The notes under the pieces: model-generated
The model's database searches: none
Told to the model about the DNA's origin: nothing
The model's input: only the letters and a program-made list of their open reading frames with translations
Position numbers and translations under genes: made by a program
Assembly (NCBI GenBank): GCA_949292215.1
Contig: CASEYW010000180.1
Location: 1-38,953, forward strand
Source: an uncultured bacterium
Lineage (GTDB): Bacteria > Verrucomicrobiota > Lentisphaeria > Victivallales > UBA1829
DNA: 38,953 bases
Reading direction: 5' to 3'
Shown: positions 8,901-18,146 of the stretch, in pieces
Position numbering within the stretch: position 1 is the stretch's first letter
Layout: every line of letters begins with the position of its first letter

Positions 8901-9818
8901 TTCCGAAATGCGACAGTAGCGGAAGTTCAGATTATCAATCCGCTGACCCGTACCGTCAAGGCGGAAATTCTGACGGATCGTGAGTGGAAGCACATCCAGC
9001 TCGGACCGAAAGGAAGCCTGAAGGTTCCTTTCCGTTTGAAGACTGCGATTCCAACGGAACGCTTTGCAAAGATCAAGCTTCCGATCCGCGTTCGATATCA
9101 GGGAAAAACTTTTGACGAAACATTCGAGACCGCTGCTATTGCTGTCAAACATGTAAAAGACGGATTCGATTGGAAGGATATACCGTCGGTAAAAGTTCCG
9201 TATCTCCATGTCATGAAGGACGGTCACAAATGGAAAGGGGTGTCCGATCTGAGTGCAAGTTGCCGTCTCGCTTGGAATGAGAAAAATCTTTATCTGCGTT
9301 TTGAAGTGACGGATGACCGCTTTCTTCTCCCCGATTCCCGGACTCCGTGGGGACAGCGCTGGAATTATGACAACATCCAGCTTTTCTTTGATTCCTTCGG
9401 AGACGGCAGAATCAATTTCTCCCGCGGAGTTCAAGGATTCGACACCAATGACTTCAGCTACGAACTTCTTCCCGTCTCGAAGGAGAACGCAGTTGTTTAC
9501 CGGCGATTGGCTCCGGATCACCAGCTTACCGGCGGGGCAGGCTACGGTTTTGTCGCAGACCGGATTGAAACCGGTGTGACTTGCCGGTTCAAAACCGAAG
9601 GGAACAAGCAGATCTATGATGCCGTGTTTCCGCTCCGTTATCTGATGCCGATTCAGTTGAGCGCGGGCGGATCGGCGCCGGGATTTGCCTTTGAGATTTA
9701 TGACCGGGATGTTCCGGATCAGGGAGCGCCTCAGAAAGTTTCCAATGTTCCGCTTCCCTACGCCTCCGGGCGACCGGACGCGTATCCTGTCATGATTTTT
9801 ACCAAATCGGAAAAATAA
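5916..9818 (+). CDS. Secreted 1300-aa multidomain carbohydrate-active protein with glycosidase-like core
   Basis: ATG follows a near-perfect AAGGAGG site and starts a signal peptide (about residues 1-20, ending AAAAFGVE). Residues about 290-435 form a CBM4/9-like jelly roll ([48 protein letters not shown]). Residues about 560-930 look like a TIM-barrel glycosidase core with [22 protein letters not shown] near residue 667 and [12 protein letters not shown] near residue 782; those two glutamates are candidate catalytic residues. Residues about 1085-1300 form a CBM9-like C-terminal domain ([33 protein letters not shown]). I cannot assign a GH family. It likely cleaves an extracellular glycan and is co-transcribed with a nucleoside hydrolase and a pseudopilin. 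Confidence 0.75.
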   Translation: MSWKKTWISVLPLAAAAFGVELKIPPVPFPETAITADIKKADPAMDRTGVRIGDKFLKIGGGYAFTQFFHKGNLLFQMNGRIAPAPKWAPFQQFTTRFLESEKILRNECPFEIKGGGKGIFRQTVKLTPDGKIAMTFQYDSGNIPLTEEVLGIEIPTAFLRGKTIRFNDRAPIPLPESAEEYVNAVLPKSGGGIGGKGHVFPKPKRLEFACGNAAQSFAFEFSPEITLLVIHKGKDSTQIALNKKKGVPFTIVLDPGNGFVTEKKGNSVGGVDFMQENNFHVAVFDQKKNYFINPSLESGFRYFKTAVGVDCTNVLYDKEAHSGKFSLRPTGTFYSVGVVLKPDTEYTLSAWIKSLDDHPATIGVHPRGIHGYSSFLNRFSFTTRPPHRQWQRVSGTFRTKASIHELTLWFEKHGKNNLLMDDFQLEEGRTAGEYAGNRMGLEILSDSPENPMADAGRKSNVRLAVRGPVGQTGTLEIRVTDFFDRKLFSGIIPFKIGEKGEQEIPFSDPSLFLNGIHLFCVTVRPDGLPEYTDYLRFYQFPYADNTKKHKNLQSTSIYGGIKPFLGSPEYELQLLRISGIGALSYLGDTARKGERMTKEEYERIAKYGLSDLWGGVIWSKNWKNEINGKPWTWNGKAIEQLEAYPPELLKWMEEMAYQQTKANPHTTFWSLPTEPRGVYRTLVLGKNKEYAKLILAINRGIMRANPDAVFNPYGAWNMFQQGRNDVISILKACWELEPETRFKVIDIHTYRSFPESPDVEEDLLAFLKALAEIGYPDIKIKIGEGSYYYPMIRNLLNVNPWSGVAQKDGYSRIVIPSYDLGWGERIGAAMVLRETLVYYKHADRVIANCSWCPVSIDNRHPVAWTLANAVLVDLLGNADFRKDIRFAPGARAYLFEDEKKRPVAAIWNFDERFDRGITGGTSMTLDLRGRTAEWFDMMGNSCSVPRKDGKDRIPLSGFPVFIRMKTGEADLLAGAIENAEIASAARLPLQFSATFRNATVAEVQIINPLTRTVKAEILTDREWKHIQLGPKGSLKVPFRLKTAIPTERFAKIKLPIRVRYQGKTFDETFETAAIAVKHVKDGFDWKDIPSVKVPYLHVMKDGHKWKGVSDLSASCRLAWNEKNLYLRFEVTDDRFLLPDSRTPWGQRWNYDNIQLFFDSFGDGRINFSRGVQGFDTNDFSYELLPVSKENAVVYRRLAPDHQLTGGAGYGFVADRIETGVTCRFKTEGNKQIYDAVFPLRYLMPIQLSAGGSAPGFAFEIYDRDVPDQGAPQKVSNVPLPYASGRPDAYPVMIFTKSEK

Positions 9819-9865
9819 ATCGCTCAGTCCGAACGGAAAACGGGAAAGGAAGGAGAGGATTTCTC

Positions 9866-10573
9866 ATGAAAGCATTTCAAATAAAATTCACCCTGGTGGA
9901 ACTTCTTGTCACGATTGCGGTAATCGGAATCCTTGGGGCGCTTCTGCTCCCGGCTCTGCAGTCCTCGTTGAAAAAAGCAAGGCTTGTCCCCTGTAAGAAC
10001 AACATGCGCCATCTTCATTTCGCCCTGTTTTCCTATGCAGGGGACAATCAGGAATTTTTCCCGGTGGAATTTCCCTCCGGGCTGCCGGGGATCTTCAAGC
10101 ATTCCATTATGAAACCGTATGGCGTTCGGTTATATGCCAATGACAATGATTTTCGGAAAGATTTTACCAATATCTGTCCGATGAACAAGAAATGGCCATG
10201 CCAGGGAACCTACGGCTACTCCGCCGGAGCGGAAGGCGGCGTATGCGGCTTTGCAGGCTCCCCGCTCCCGGCAATTCCGGGAAACAGCGGTGGAGGGGCA
10301 ATTTGGACTCCAATGAGTCTGAAAAGCGTCACCAATCCGGCAACTCTGCTTTTTCTTTGTCAGGTCCCGACAAACCGTGCAGGAGACATTGCGCATGGGA
10401 ATTTCTATTATTACAATGATGCCAAAACCCTGGTTTCCAGTATGAAGGGAGAGGGGGGGACCCGGGATACTTCTCTGCATGGAATGCAGCGTTTTCCGGC
10501 GATCAATGTTTCCGGTGCGGCGCTGACTCTGCCAGCCTTTCAGCGTTTTAACAAAGACTGGTCTCCGAAGTAA
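9866..10573 (+). CDS. Pseudopilin-like protein (type II secretion/type IV pilin fold), module A
   Basis: This 235-residue protein has a short basic leader and the type III signal [18 protein letters not shown], continuing [14 protein letters not shown]. The essential Glu at +5 is present, but the usual Gly before the cleavage site is Lys. The long globular part has the spacing of the planctomycete/lentisphaerote family ending in an H-x9-DG-like motif; here that motif has decayed to [13 protein letters not shown] (DG replaced by SG). It starts 47 nt after the 1300-aa gene with a strong AAGGAAGGAGAGG site. The likely role is an envelope-spanning pseudopilus or a surface display/secretion component dedicated to the preceding enzyme. 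Confidence 0.85.
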   Translation: MKAFQIKFTLVELLVTIAVIGILGALLLPALQSSLKKARLVPCKNNMRHLHFALFSYAGDNQEFFPVEFPSGLPGIFKHSIMKPYGVRLYANDNDFRKDFTNICPMNKKWPCQGTYGYSAGAEGGVCGFAGSPLPAIPGNSGGGAIWTPMSLKSVTNPATLLFLCQVPTNRAGDIAHGNFYYYNDAKTLVSSMKGEGGTRDTSLHGMQRFPAINVSGAALTLPAFQRFNKDWSPK

Positions 10574-10645
10574 GAAATCCGGATGGAAAACGGAAGGTTG
10601 TTCCGTACAGCGACAATGCCGTATTGTACAATTCCTTGATATTTG

Positions 10646-10692
10646 CAAAAGGAAACAGGACAAATCGTCAGATGATGTCCTGTTTCCTTTTG
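10646..10692. terminator. Strong bidirectional intrinsic terminator
   Basis: A perfect 17-bp stem, CAAAAGGAAACAGGACA (10646-10662) against TGTCCTGTTTCCTTTTG (10676-10692), encloses a 13-nt loop. The arms end in A and T runs, so it can terminate both strands. It lies between the converging modules A and B. Confidence 0.85.
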
Positions 10693-10758
10693 GTTTTGAA
10701 TGATGTTGCTATTCTGAAGCATTTTCTCTTTTTTGCAAGCTGTAAAGAGGAAAGCTTG

Positions 10759-13700
10759 TTATGGTGTTAATGGAAGAACTCCGAATGAAAGGCGGTCTTT
10801 ATAAGAGTCGAAGGAACTCCAGGCACATTTTCGGTCAGCACGTTTTCCTCCTTCCGCATCGTTGACAACAAGGTTGAAGCCGATGAAATCCGTGTTATCA
10901 AATGCAGGCAGTGTCACGAAAACGGCGTAACCATCCGCCGAAAATTCAAAGCGACAAGGGAAGTCAGTTTTCCGGAACCCGGAATCTTTCCCCGGCCAGA
11001 TCTGCAACCGTTCCGCTTCCGGTGCGCGCGGGAGAAGAAAAAGACGGGTTACATGACCGTGATATTCGGTCGGATGTTTCAGTGGAAGTTGTTTCGGGGC
11101 GGCATCCAGAAACAGCTCCACGCAATCCTGATCCCACCAGTGGAGTTTTCCGAAAGAAGAAGATGGCGTTCTGTCCGAAACACGAATTTCCAGAATGGTT
11201 TTTCCTTTCCGTGTTGTCCGGCGGAATTTCGCCGTAAGATCCTTCTGTTTTCCCTCGGTCATTCGCAGAATATTCCATTCGTCCGATGCGATCGGAATCG
11301 GTGTGATCGGAACGCTTTTCCGCAGAAGTTTCCCATGGAAGAGCATGGAGAACTGCACGGATTCCGGCGGGAAGGCGCCATTTCCCGAGACGGCGATCAT
11401 CAGTGTACGTTCTTCGTGTGCTTTCAGTTCGGTCCGGACTCTCCCGGAAATCCCCGGTGCGCGAACTTCGACAAGAAGTTCCTCCTGGATACCAAGGCGG
11501 TTCCGGATCGGCAAAAGGAAGGCTTTGCCTCCTCCGGAGGATACAGGACGAAGTGCACCGAAGATTACAGGATTTTCTCCTTCCGGATTCAGTTTTTCCA
11601 GTTTGGAAAGAAAAAGCTCCTCTTGTTTCTTTCGATCGATCAGATAATAGGGAGCCTGATTCAGTTTCAGAACTGTTTCCGGGGATCGTGCATTGCCGAA
11701 GAGATCACAGAGAGTGATTTCTCCTTCCCGGAACGGAAGTTTGACAGAAACAGTTTCCCTCCCGTCATATCGCCAGATGGCTGCCCGGAGCGTGCCGTCC
11801 TTCCGGAAAACGTAGCAGACAATATCGTTGGGAAGCTTGAATTTCCGGACCGGTTCTGCCGCCTCGAACAGCCGTGCCAGTGCATTGTATGCGGCAAAGA
11901 CGGGGGAAGGGTGGGTGACAACAACATCGTTGCCTCCACACTGACGGGCGGAGAGCGTTGGTGAAAAAAGTGCGTTCACTGTGACGGAAATCGATTGTCC
12001 AACTCCTTCTCCCAGGTCGGTCAGGAAGCGGATTGCCGCATCATGCGCCGTCACCTCGGCAGCTGCGGCGGAGTTCATCGGCGCGTTGGAGACAAAATAA
12101 AGCTCTGTATTCCAGATGGGGATTTCACGGCCGGACACCCGTTTCAGAAGCGATTTCAGATGGGCTATATACTGATCGGCAGGATTCAGAGAATTCAGTG
12201 TCCGAGCACCGTAAGGGTGAAAGGAAACCGCATCGGAATCGTTGAGTGCTCCCAGTTGAAAAACTTCCGCGCTCCACGGATCCGCATCGGAGCCGAAATC
12301 GGTGGAAATGCTCAGTCCGATCGTTTTACAGCCACGGGAGCGAAGAATCTCTGATGCGCTTCTCAAGTAGCCGGTATAGGTTTTGGGCATCAGATAGAAC
12401 AACGGTTCATTCATAATTTCGTAATGAGTGATTTTGCCGCGATAGCGGTCCGCAATCGTCTGTACGAAACGGCGCCATTCGATTTGCGGAGGAAGATGAA
12501 TTGACGCGTTCCGGTTGAACCAGGATGCCTTCCCGGAATTGTCGACCGGACTCAGATCCCGCAGCCATTTTGGAAATGGGCTGAAGTAGTTCCGGTTACT
12601 GGAATTGTCGGAAAAATATCCGAGCACCGGAAAGAGCATGATTCCATGCGGTTCGGTGAAACGGATCAGCTCATCCGGAAGCGTGAAATCAAATTTTCCG
12701 GGAGCCGGCTCCAGAGATGCCCAGTCGAAGCCTCCGGTGTCGTGGAGACGGAGCAGGCGAACTCCCGCCAGAGAAAGCAGACGGTAGAACTCGTCCGGAT
12801 TCCCGTTCCGTGCCAGAAAATGGCGGCCGCTCTGAGCGTTCATATAGAAGCCGCCTCCATTCACTCCGACACAAAAATCCGTCGAAAGATTACGCTTTTC
12901 CCTCTTGAGTTTTCCCACCCGTGTCAGAAATCCGGGAATACTTTTCTGTCCCTTCAATTCCACGAGAAAGGAACCAAAGCGTTTCAACGGAAGCGAAATA
13001 ATCCGCTCATGAACGGACTCTGCCTCCACGCTTTCCGCAACGTCCTGATGGAGAACAAGATCGTTCGTATACATATCCCGGACTTCCAGTATTGCAGACC
13101 ACACTTTTTTTTCCTTTGCGGCATTGGCTGCCCGAAGTGCGATTCGAACCTCTTCCCCTTCCGTAAAAACCTCCTGAAGCGGAACAGCCGCACACTCCAG
13201 AGCGCGGGCAGGCGCATATTCTGTGGCAGATTCACCCTCTTCCAGCTGTACAGCATCCAGATGAATCCTTCCTTCTCCAGTCAGAGTCAGCACGGGAAAG
13301 TAAAACTCATGCGGTGGCGGAGAACTCCGGAACGTGAACGAACAGCGTTTCCATTCCTTTTCGGCTAGAAATGTCCGCGCCGGAGAAAACCATCGCTGCG
13401 GAGCGCCCGGTTTCATTCGTTCCCGATACACCGAACGGAGTTGGACTGAAACAGGAATTTTCCCGGAGTCGCTTTTCAGCCAGATGGAAAACGTATAATT
13501 CCGATCCGGTTTCAGGCGGACTTCTCGAAGCATGAAGCGCTGCTGTTCCCCCTTCCGGTTGACCAGACGGATGGAGTGCTTCCCGTGAATGGCGGTTGTC
13601 GTGTCACGAAGCGCTCCCTGAAAGGTGCCCGATTCCCACGGATGAAGAAATCCGGTAACCCCATAATCCGCACCTTCCAGCTCAAAACTGGAGTTGGAAA

Positions 13701-13770
13701 TTTGATTTTCTGCTCTCAGCGCCTGAAACGCGGCAAACAGAAGAAACAGCAGCAGAAGAACGCGATTCAT
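10759..13770 (-). CDS. Secreted 1003-aa glycoside hydrolase, clan A-like (GH39/GH5-type), with carbohydrate-binding ends
   Basis: A signal peptide (MNRVLLLLFLLFAAFQALRA) is followed by a CBM4/9-like module (ISNSSFELEG, LKPDRNYTFSIWLKSDSG, IHLDAVQLEEGESATEY; about 23-190), an Ig-like linker, then a (beta/alpha)8-type core (about 285-650). The core contains GVRLLRLHDTGGFDW, HYEIMNEP (Glu near 455, the usual acid/base position) and IPIWNTELYF (Glu near 553, the usual nucleophile position), the clan A layout. The last 190 residues (WWDQDCVELFLDA, DFIGFNLVVND) look like a CBM9-type domain. It is the last gene of the module B operon, 13 nt after the carbohydrate-binding protein. The substrate is unknown; the linked GH29 enzyme suggests a fucosylated glycan. 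Confidence 0.8.
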   Translation of the reverse strand: MNRVLLLLFLLFAAFQALRAENQISNSSFELEGADYGVTGFLHPWESGTFQGALRDTTTAIHGKHSIRLVNRKGEQQRFMLREVRLKPDRNYTFSIWLKSDSGKIPVSVQLRSVYRERMKPGAPQRWFSPARTFLAEKEWKRCSFTFRSSPPPHEFYFPVLTLTGEGRIHLDAVQLEEGESATEYAPARALECAAVPLQEVFTEGEEVRIALRAANAAKEKKVWSAILEVRDMYTNDLVLHQDVAESVEAESVHERIISLPLKRFGSFLVELKGQKSIPGFLTRVGKLKREKRNLSTDFCVGVNGGGFYMNAQSGRHFLARNGNPDEFYRLLSLAGVRLLRLHDTGGFDWASLEPAPGKFDFTLPDELIRFTEPHGIMLFPVLGYFSDNSSNRNYFSPFPKWLRDLSPVDNSGKASWFNRNASIHLPPQIEWRRFVQTIADRYRGKITHYEIMNEPLFYLMPKTYTGYLRSASEILRSRGCKTIGLSISTDFGSDADPWSAEVFQLGALNDSDAVSFHPYGARTLNSLNPADQYIAHLKSLLKRVSGREIPIWNTELYFVSNAPMNSAAAAEVTAHDAAIRFLTDLGEGVGQSISVTVNALFSPTLSARQCGGNDVVVTHPSPVFAAYNALARLFEAAEPVRKFKLPNDIVCYVFRKDGTLRAAIWRYDGRETVSVKLPFREGEITLCDLFGNARSPETVLKLNQAPYYLIDRKKQEELFLSKLEKLNPEGENPVIFGALRPVSSGGGKAFLLPIRNRLGIQEELLVEVRAPGISGRVRTELKAHEERTLMIAVSGNGAFPPESVQFSMLFHGKLLRKSVPITPIPIASDEWNILRMTEGKQKDLTAKFRRTTRKGKTILEIRVSDRTPSSSFGKLHWWDQDCVELFLDAAPKQLPLKHPTEYHGHVTRLFLLPRAPEAERLQIWPGKDSGFRKTDFPCRFEFSADGYAVFVTLPAFDNTDFIGFNLVVNDAEGGKRADRKCAWSSFDSYKDRLSFGVLPLTP

Positions 13771-13783
13771 GACAATAACCTTT

Positions 13784-14677
13784 TTATTTGATTTCTTTTA
13801 GAATAAGCCGATCAATCAGAACCTGCTTCCCGCCTGCGGGAAGACGGAACATCAGGCGGGCAAATCCATCCTTCAAACTAGGATATTCCGTAATCAGAGA
13901 CTCCGGAAGATCAAGTTCAAACGCATACTCCTTCCATTCTTTATCCGGACGGCAGGAGAACGGACGGACAAAATGCTTCGTGCCGTTCTTCCAGACATGA
14001 AACTGTAAATGCACCGCCGTTGGATTTTCAGCTTTTGCCCAGAAGGAGACTCGATAAGTGTGTCCGATCCGGAACGGAATACGCATAGATTCCAAGGCTC
14101 CCGCGACGGTTCCGCTTTTCAGTTCCAAGCTTTTTTCTCCGCCGATGAAATCGCTTTTGACAATTTGCCCGTGCAGTTCCCCGGCTCCAGTTTTCCTCCA
14201 GGTTGCTGGAGTTCCTGCGGAGTGCTCAAACTCGCTGTCTGTGAAAAGGTTTTTTTTCCAGTCCTCTTCCGGAAACGGTGTGAGAGCCAGATTACGGAAT
14301 TCCAGTTCCGCCTTTCTGGATTGGGCGTTCCCGATCAGCATAGAGGCTTTTCCGGTCGTTTCCGGGCGTACATACCAGCAGAATGGAGAAAATTCTGTTC
14401 CGGCGGTTCCCCTGTCGTTGTTCCGGATCGATGAACGAAGGGAAAGAGTATATTCCTGTGTCCCGGAAAGGGAACGGATTTCTCCTGTGAGGCGATACAG
14501 CTGATTCTGCTTCAGTTCGCTTTGGAGTTGGAGAAAAGCTCCCCATTGTGAGATTTCACTGTTGCGAATGACTCCGTTCTTTTCTTTCGGAGAGACAATT
14601 CTCAGTTCGTTTTCCGCTCCCAGCGGGAGCAGTGCGGAAAAGATTACCAGTCCTGCATATAGAACTTTTTGATTCAT
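13784..14677 (-). CDS. Secreted carbohydrate-binding protein (CBM4/9-like tandem)
   Basis: The start chosen is ATG 14677, preceded by GAAGGA and followed by a signal peptide (MNQKVLYAGLVIFSALLPLGAE). An in-frame start at 14821 would put a charged, non-signal 48 residues in front and overlap the pseudopilin gene. The 297 residues hold two jelly-roll-like halves. The second is typical: FTDSEFEHSAGTPATWRK, RIGHTYRVSFWAKAENPTAV, KEWKEYAFELDLPES, VLIDRLILKE. No catalytic domain is evident. It probably binds the module B glycan at the cell surface. It sits between the pseudopilin and the 1003-aa glycosidase. Confidence 0.75.
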   Translation of the reverse strand: MNQKVLYAGLVIFSALLPLGAENELRIVSPKEKNGVIRNSEISQWGAFLQLQSELKQNQLYRLTGEIRSLSGTQEYTLSLRSSIRNNDRGTAGTEFSPFCWYVRPETTGKASMLIGNAQSRKAELEFRNLALTPFPEEDWKKNLFTDSEFEHSAGTPATWRKTGAGELHGQIVKSDFIGGEKSLELKSGTVAGALESMRIPFRIGHTYRVSFWAKAENPTAVHLQFHVWKNGTKHFVRPFSCRPDKEWKEYAFELDLPESLITEYPSLKDGFARLMFRLPAGGKQVLIDRLILKEIK

Positions 14678-14717
14678 AGTGGATTCCTTCTTTTTTGTTC
14701 TTTTTGAACTTTTATAT

Positions 14718-15425
14718 TCACGGCCAGAGATTGATGCCATCTCTGTAAAAATGATATCGTTTCTGGCAAAGCTGGTTTGACGCGGAGAGAATGACGATTC
14801 CTTGTGCATGTCCATCTGCAAAAAGATGATTCCCCTGCATACCGGGATGATGCGGCGAAAGATAGGTCATTAAAGCGTTCCGGTCCTGGATATTGAAAAC
14901 CCTTGGCTTGTCTTTTGGTTTACCATCGACAAAGATCGCGAATTCTCCCGGCATAGCGGCTTTGATCAGACGTTTCAATGCCTGCGTCGGATCCGTTGAA
15001 GTATTGTTTCCAAAAAAATAATTGTAGGCATAGGTGGAAACCACTTTCGGATCGGACGAATTGTCATTCGTGAATGCTGTTTTCGGATCGACGGCAGGAC
15101 AGCGCAAAACCGGAGAAAAGGTTTTGTCTTTGGAACTTTTTCCCCGCAGACCATACTCCATCGGGACCGGCCAATGGGATATCTCCAGGACCCCATCCCA
15201 TGGAGCCCCGTAGGTATAGACAGTCCAATCCCCGTTTTCCAGCGAGTAGTTGACCCATGCGATTCCCATCTGCCTCAGATTTCCGAGGCAGGATGTGCTG
15301 TGAGCCTTGTTCCGGGCCGAATTCAATGCCGGCAGAAGCAGTCCGGCCAGGATAGTCAGAATGGCAATCGTAATGAGCAGTTCAATCAAAGTAAAACAAT
15401 GCAGATTTCCGGTCCTTTCTCTCAT
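14718..15425 (-). CDS. Pseudopilin-like protein, module B
   Basis: The 235-residue protein has the prepilin-type signal [19 protein letters not shown] followed by [15 protein letters not shown], with Glu at +5 and Cys where Gly normally precedes the cleavage site. The globular domain ends with the family's H-x-DG element ([16 protein letters not shown]). A strong AGGAGG site precedes the ATG. It lies between the fucosidase gene and the carbohydrate-binding protein, all on one strand. The likely role is export or surface assembly for the enzymes of this cluster, which is an inference from the repeated arrangement in this window. Confidence 0.88.
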   Translation of the reverse strand: MRERTGNLHCFTLIELLITIAILTILAGLLLPALNSARNKAHSTSCLGNLRQMGIAWVNYSLENGDWTVYTYGAPWDGVLEISHWPVPMEYGLRGKSSKDKTFSPVLRCPAVDPKTAFTNDNSSDPKVVSTYAYNYFFGNNTSTDPTQALKRLIKAAMPGEFAIFVDGKPKDKPRVFNIQDRNALMTYLSPHHPGMQGNHLFADGHAQGIVILSASNQLCQKRYHFYRDGINLWP

Positions 15426-15578
15426 GAAAACCTCCTTTCAGTTTCAATATAGAAAAATGCGTCTGTATTCCCCGGTTCAAGGATAGGATATTATCCCTGT
15501 TGCAGTCCAGCGGCAAAACGCCGGACATCTGGAATACAGAAATTTCCAGCATCATATTCTTCATGATTCCCAGCGCAT

Positions 15579-16832
15579 TCATTTTGCACTTCCGTCATGA
15601 GTCTCGATGTTTTTTCGAGGATTCCCAAGATCAATTCGAATCACGTCATGTGCGCGAATCGAAGGCGTTGGAATCAGACGAATCTCATTCTGAGGGGAAT
15701 ACACCAAGCCCCACGAGGAAAGCTGCTGTTCCTCTCCTGTTCGCAGGAGAACTGCCCGGCAGGCTTTGTCGCGCAGATTCGGAAGCATGACATGTCCCAT
15801 CGGAGGAACTGGGAAATAAAGATAGAGTTTTTTCCCATTTTGTGTATAAAGGTTCAGCGTTCCCGGTGTAAAATCGGCCCCCCCGCAGTCATAGACCGCC
15901 TCTCCATGGATCCGCATCCATTCTCCGAGAGTTCGCATCACTTCGATTCCATGTGCGGGCAGATTTCCATCGGCATCCGGACCGAAATTAATCAGAAGAT
16001 TTCCACCTTTTGAAACGCATCCCATTAATCCGGCGACAAATGCTTCCGCGGGTTTCCGAACCGGATCATCTCTGCGGTACCCCCAGGAGCTGTCGGTCGT
16101 GACACAGGTCTCCCAGCGCGAGGCCGGAACCTGACTGGGGATGGTGCATTCCGGAGTGAAATAGTCGCCTGTATAAACATATTCCGCTATGCGGTTGAAG
16201 GTCATTCGGTCGTTGATAAGGATTTCCGGCTGATGCCTTCGAATCATGGCAAGAAGCGGGTCTGGATCAAAATACTCCGGCTTTTTCCAGGGGGAACAGT
16301 AATCCCAGAACAACAGATCCACTTTCCCATATTCCGTCATCAGCTGTTCCACAGAGTTGTAGAGATACTTCTGATAAACGCCCGGATGAACGGATGGAAA
16401 ATCTGTTTCCCCGTTTCTTCCACGTGGATCGTTACGGTCCGGCAGATAATCCGGATGATGCCAGTCGATCAGGCTGTGATAAAAACCGATCCGGAAACCA
16501 CGTTCCCGAAAGGCTTTGACGATCATGGAAGTTACATCCTTTCCGAACGGGGTATTGGTTACTTTGTAATCGGTGTAGTGAGAGTCAAACATGCAGAATC
16601 CGTCATGATGTTTTGTCGTGAAGACAATGTAGCGCATTCCTGCATTCCATGCAGTTTCTGCCCAGAATTCTGGGTTGAAATTCTGCGGATTGAACTCTTC
16701 CGGATGGCCGCCATGTTCCGCTCCACCGAACCGGGCCCACTCGCCTCTGCCTTCCAGGGCATAGATTCCCCAGTGGATGAACATTCCCAGGCGCGTTTTA
16801 CGGAACCAGTCGGAAGGTTGCCGAAATTCCAT
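15579..16832 (-). CDS. GH29 alpha-L-fucosidase
   Basis: The 417-residue protein carries the GH29 landmarks in order: FRKTRLGMFIHWGIYAL at the N-terminus, YIVFTTKHHDGFCMFDS, GFYHSLIDWHHPDY, VDLLFWDYCSP with the nucleophile Asp near residue 176, then GNLLINFGPDADG and a short beta domain. GH29 enzymes remove alpha-L-fucose from glycans with retention. There is no signal peptide, unlike the other enzymes of the module, so it probably acts on imported fucosylated oligosaccharides in the cytoplasm. It is the first gene of the minus-strand operon, divergent from an AraC regulator. Its leader carries an inverted repeat. Confidence 0.93.
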   Translation of the reverse strand: MEFRQPSDWFRKTRLGMFIHWGIYALEGRGEWARFGGAEHGGHPEEFNPQNFNPEFWAETAWNAGMRYIVFTTKHHDGFCMFDSHYTDYKVTNTPFGKDVTSMIVKAFRERGFRIGFYHSLIDWHHPDYLPDRNDPRGRNGETDFPSVHPGVYQKYLYNSVEQLMTEYGKVDLLFWDYCSPWKKPEYFDPDPLLAMIRRHQPEILINDRMTFNRIAEYVYTGDYFTPECTIPSQVPASRWETCVTTDSSWGYRRDDPVRKPAEAFVAGLMGCVSKGGNLLINFGPDADGNLPAHGIEVMRTLGEWMRIHGEAVYDCGGADFTPGTLNLYTQNGKKLYLYFPVPPMGHVMLPNLRDKACRAVLLRTGEEQQLSSWGLVYSPQNEIRLIPTPSIRAHDVIRIDLGNPRKNIETHDGSAK

Positions 16833-16880
16833 ATTTTTCCTTTCTGTTGGAGGAAAGTCTCTGTTCTTCTGAAATTTATA

Positions 16881-16906
16881 GGAATCCCCTTGTTTTCGGG
16901 ATTTCC
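16881..16906. promoter_or_regulatory. Inverted repeat in the fucosidase leader
   Basis: GGAATCCC (16881-16888) faces GGGATTTCC (16898-16906), with one extra T and a 9-nt gap. It lies 50-75 nt upstream of the fucosidase start and may be an operator or an mRNA hairpin. Confidence 0.35.
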
Positions 16907-16922
16907 TCTTTTTTCAATAAAA

Positions 16923-16951
16923 TTGACTTTTCATATGATCATATTTATATT
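16923..16951 (+). promoter_or_regulatory. Promoter of the module B AraC gene with palindrome in the spacer
   Basis: TTGACT (16923-16928), a 17-nt spacer and TATATT (16946-16951) are close to consensus. The perfect 12-bp palindrome ATATGATCATAT (16933-16944) fills the spacer, an ideal place for an autoregulatory site. Confidence 0.65.
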
Positions 16952-16997
16952 ATACAACAAAAATAAAGAATCGTCTATTGACAAAAAGTAAGGTTTT

Positions 16998-17789
16998 GTG
17001 CAGAGAAAAATGATTTCTGATCAAGAGAAACTTCAGTTGAAAATGGTCTATTTTTTTCGGGCTCCGGCGCATCGGAGTTTCAATGATTCTCTTGTCCGTC
17101 CAGGACAACTCTACGTGGAACTGATGAGCGGCGGTATTGTGATATATCAAGGGAAACGTTGGCGACGCAACACCCTTTTCTGTCATACGGAGGGAGACCG
17201 GACCATCCATGACTTCTCTGACGGATTTCCATATCGCGTATTAATGATTCTCTTTGAAAATTACCATGCCCCATATCGGGATTTGCCGCATATTTCTCAA
17301 TGGAACATGCCGGAAAGTCTGGACTTCTTCATCCGGGAGGCTCTGGAAGCATTCCATAATCCGGAAACAGACCGGAATGAGCTTGCGGATTATCTCTATT
17401 CCGTGATTCGCTGGAATGCACGGAACAGTCATGATTCCGAAGAACATAACGACGGATGTCCCAGAGAGATGATCGAAATCCGGAATACTCTTGCCAACAG
17501 CAAATACCATTACGATGGTCTCCAGCATCTTGCCGGCAGAGCAGGCTATTCCACGCAGTATTTCAAGAATCTATTCAAAAACTCCGTCGGAATTTCACCT
17601 TATCGCTTCCATCTGAATGCACGCTTGCGGAAGGCATGTTCCGAACTGGCTGGAACCAATCTTCCAATTCTGGAAGTCGCTAAAAGGCATGGATTTGCTA
17701 ATATAGAGACCTTTTATCGAGCCTTTAAAAAATTCACAGGGAAAACTCCAGGAGCCTTCCGAAAGGAGAAGTTCCAGAAACCTATGTGA
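16998..17789 (+). CDS. AraC-family transcriptional regulator (module B)
   Basis: The 263-residue protein has an N-terminal sensing half and a C-terminal AraC DNA-binding half from about residue 165, with helix-turn-helix units LQHLAGRAGYSTQYFKNLF and ILEVAKRHGFANIETFYRAF and the terminal signature TGKTPGAFRKEKF. It is divergent from the GH29 operon and is its likely regulator. The start is ambiguous: GTG at 16998 lies 4 nt after AAGG, and ATG at 17010 is 4 codons further in. The N-terminal half (RPGQLYVELMSGGIVIYQGK) looks like a cupin-type ligand-binding domain. Confidence 0.9.
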   Translation: MQRKMISDQEKLQLKMVYFFRAPAHRSFNDSLVRPGQLYVELMSGGIVIYQGKRWRRNTLFCHTEGDRTIHDFSDGFPYRVLMILFENYHAPYRDLPHISQWNMPESLDFFIREALEAFHNPETDRNELADYLYSVIRWNARNSHDSEEHNDGCPREMIEIRNTLANSKYHYDGLQHLAGRAGYSTQYFKNLFKNSVGISPYRFHLNARLRKACSELAGTNLPILEVAKRHGFANIETFYRAFKKFTGKTPGAFRKEKFQKPM

Positions 17790-18146
17790 TTCTTATCCAA
17801 TGTAGATTATGGCTTGCGGAATCAGAAGGAATCATGCCGAATTCTTAGATTCTCTTTACACCATTGATCTTTTCTGTATTGATCGTATATCGCTTGCATT
17901 CAAATTATGCAGAAACAGAATGAGAAGATCAGAAAAGCTTTGCCGTGTCAGCTGTAAAAAATAAGATTTCATCTGACAAAAAAGAAAAGATGCTATATTT
18001 AAATAGCATCGAAAAGAGAAAGGATGATCGGATTGCTACGTTTTCAAAACGCGCGCAATTTTCCGGACGCTATCTAAATCGTTTGCGATAAAATTGACAC
18101 GTTCCTGGCTGTGTCGCGGTTCCCATTTGCTGCACAAGGGATGAAA
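17790..18146. other. Intergenic stretch carrying the second promoter/leader repeat
   Basis: No gene of convincing length is seen. The segment holds the repeat at 17970-18031, including a perfect inverted repeat GATGCTAT (17989-17996) / ATAGCATC (18003-18010). The sequence after it, where copy 1 has a start codon, offers no clear ORF: a frame from ATG 18023 stops after 17 codons. Confidence 0.4.
17970..18031 (+). repeat. Promoter/leader repeat, copy 2 (partner at 2819-2882)
   Basis: The plus strand reads CATCTGAC, an A-rich tract, GATGCTATATT, AAA, a CATC box, AAAAG and AAAGGATGATCGG, matching copy 1 over about 62 bp. The -35/-10 spacing here is about 15 nt rather than 17 because of two missing bases. 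It may be an orphan promoter left after loss of its gene. Confidence 0.5.
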
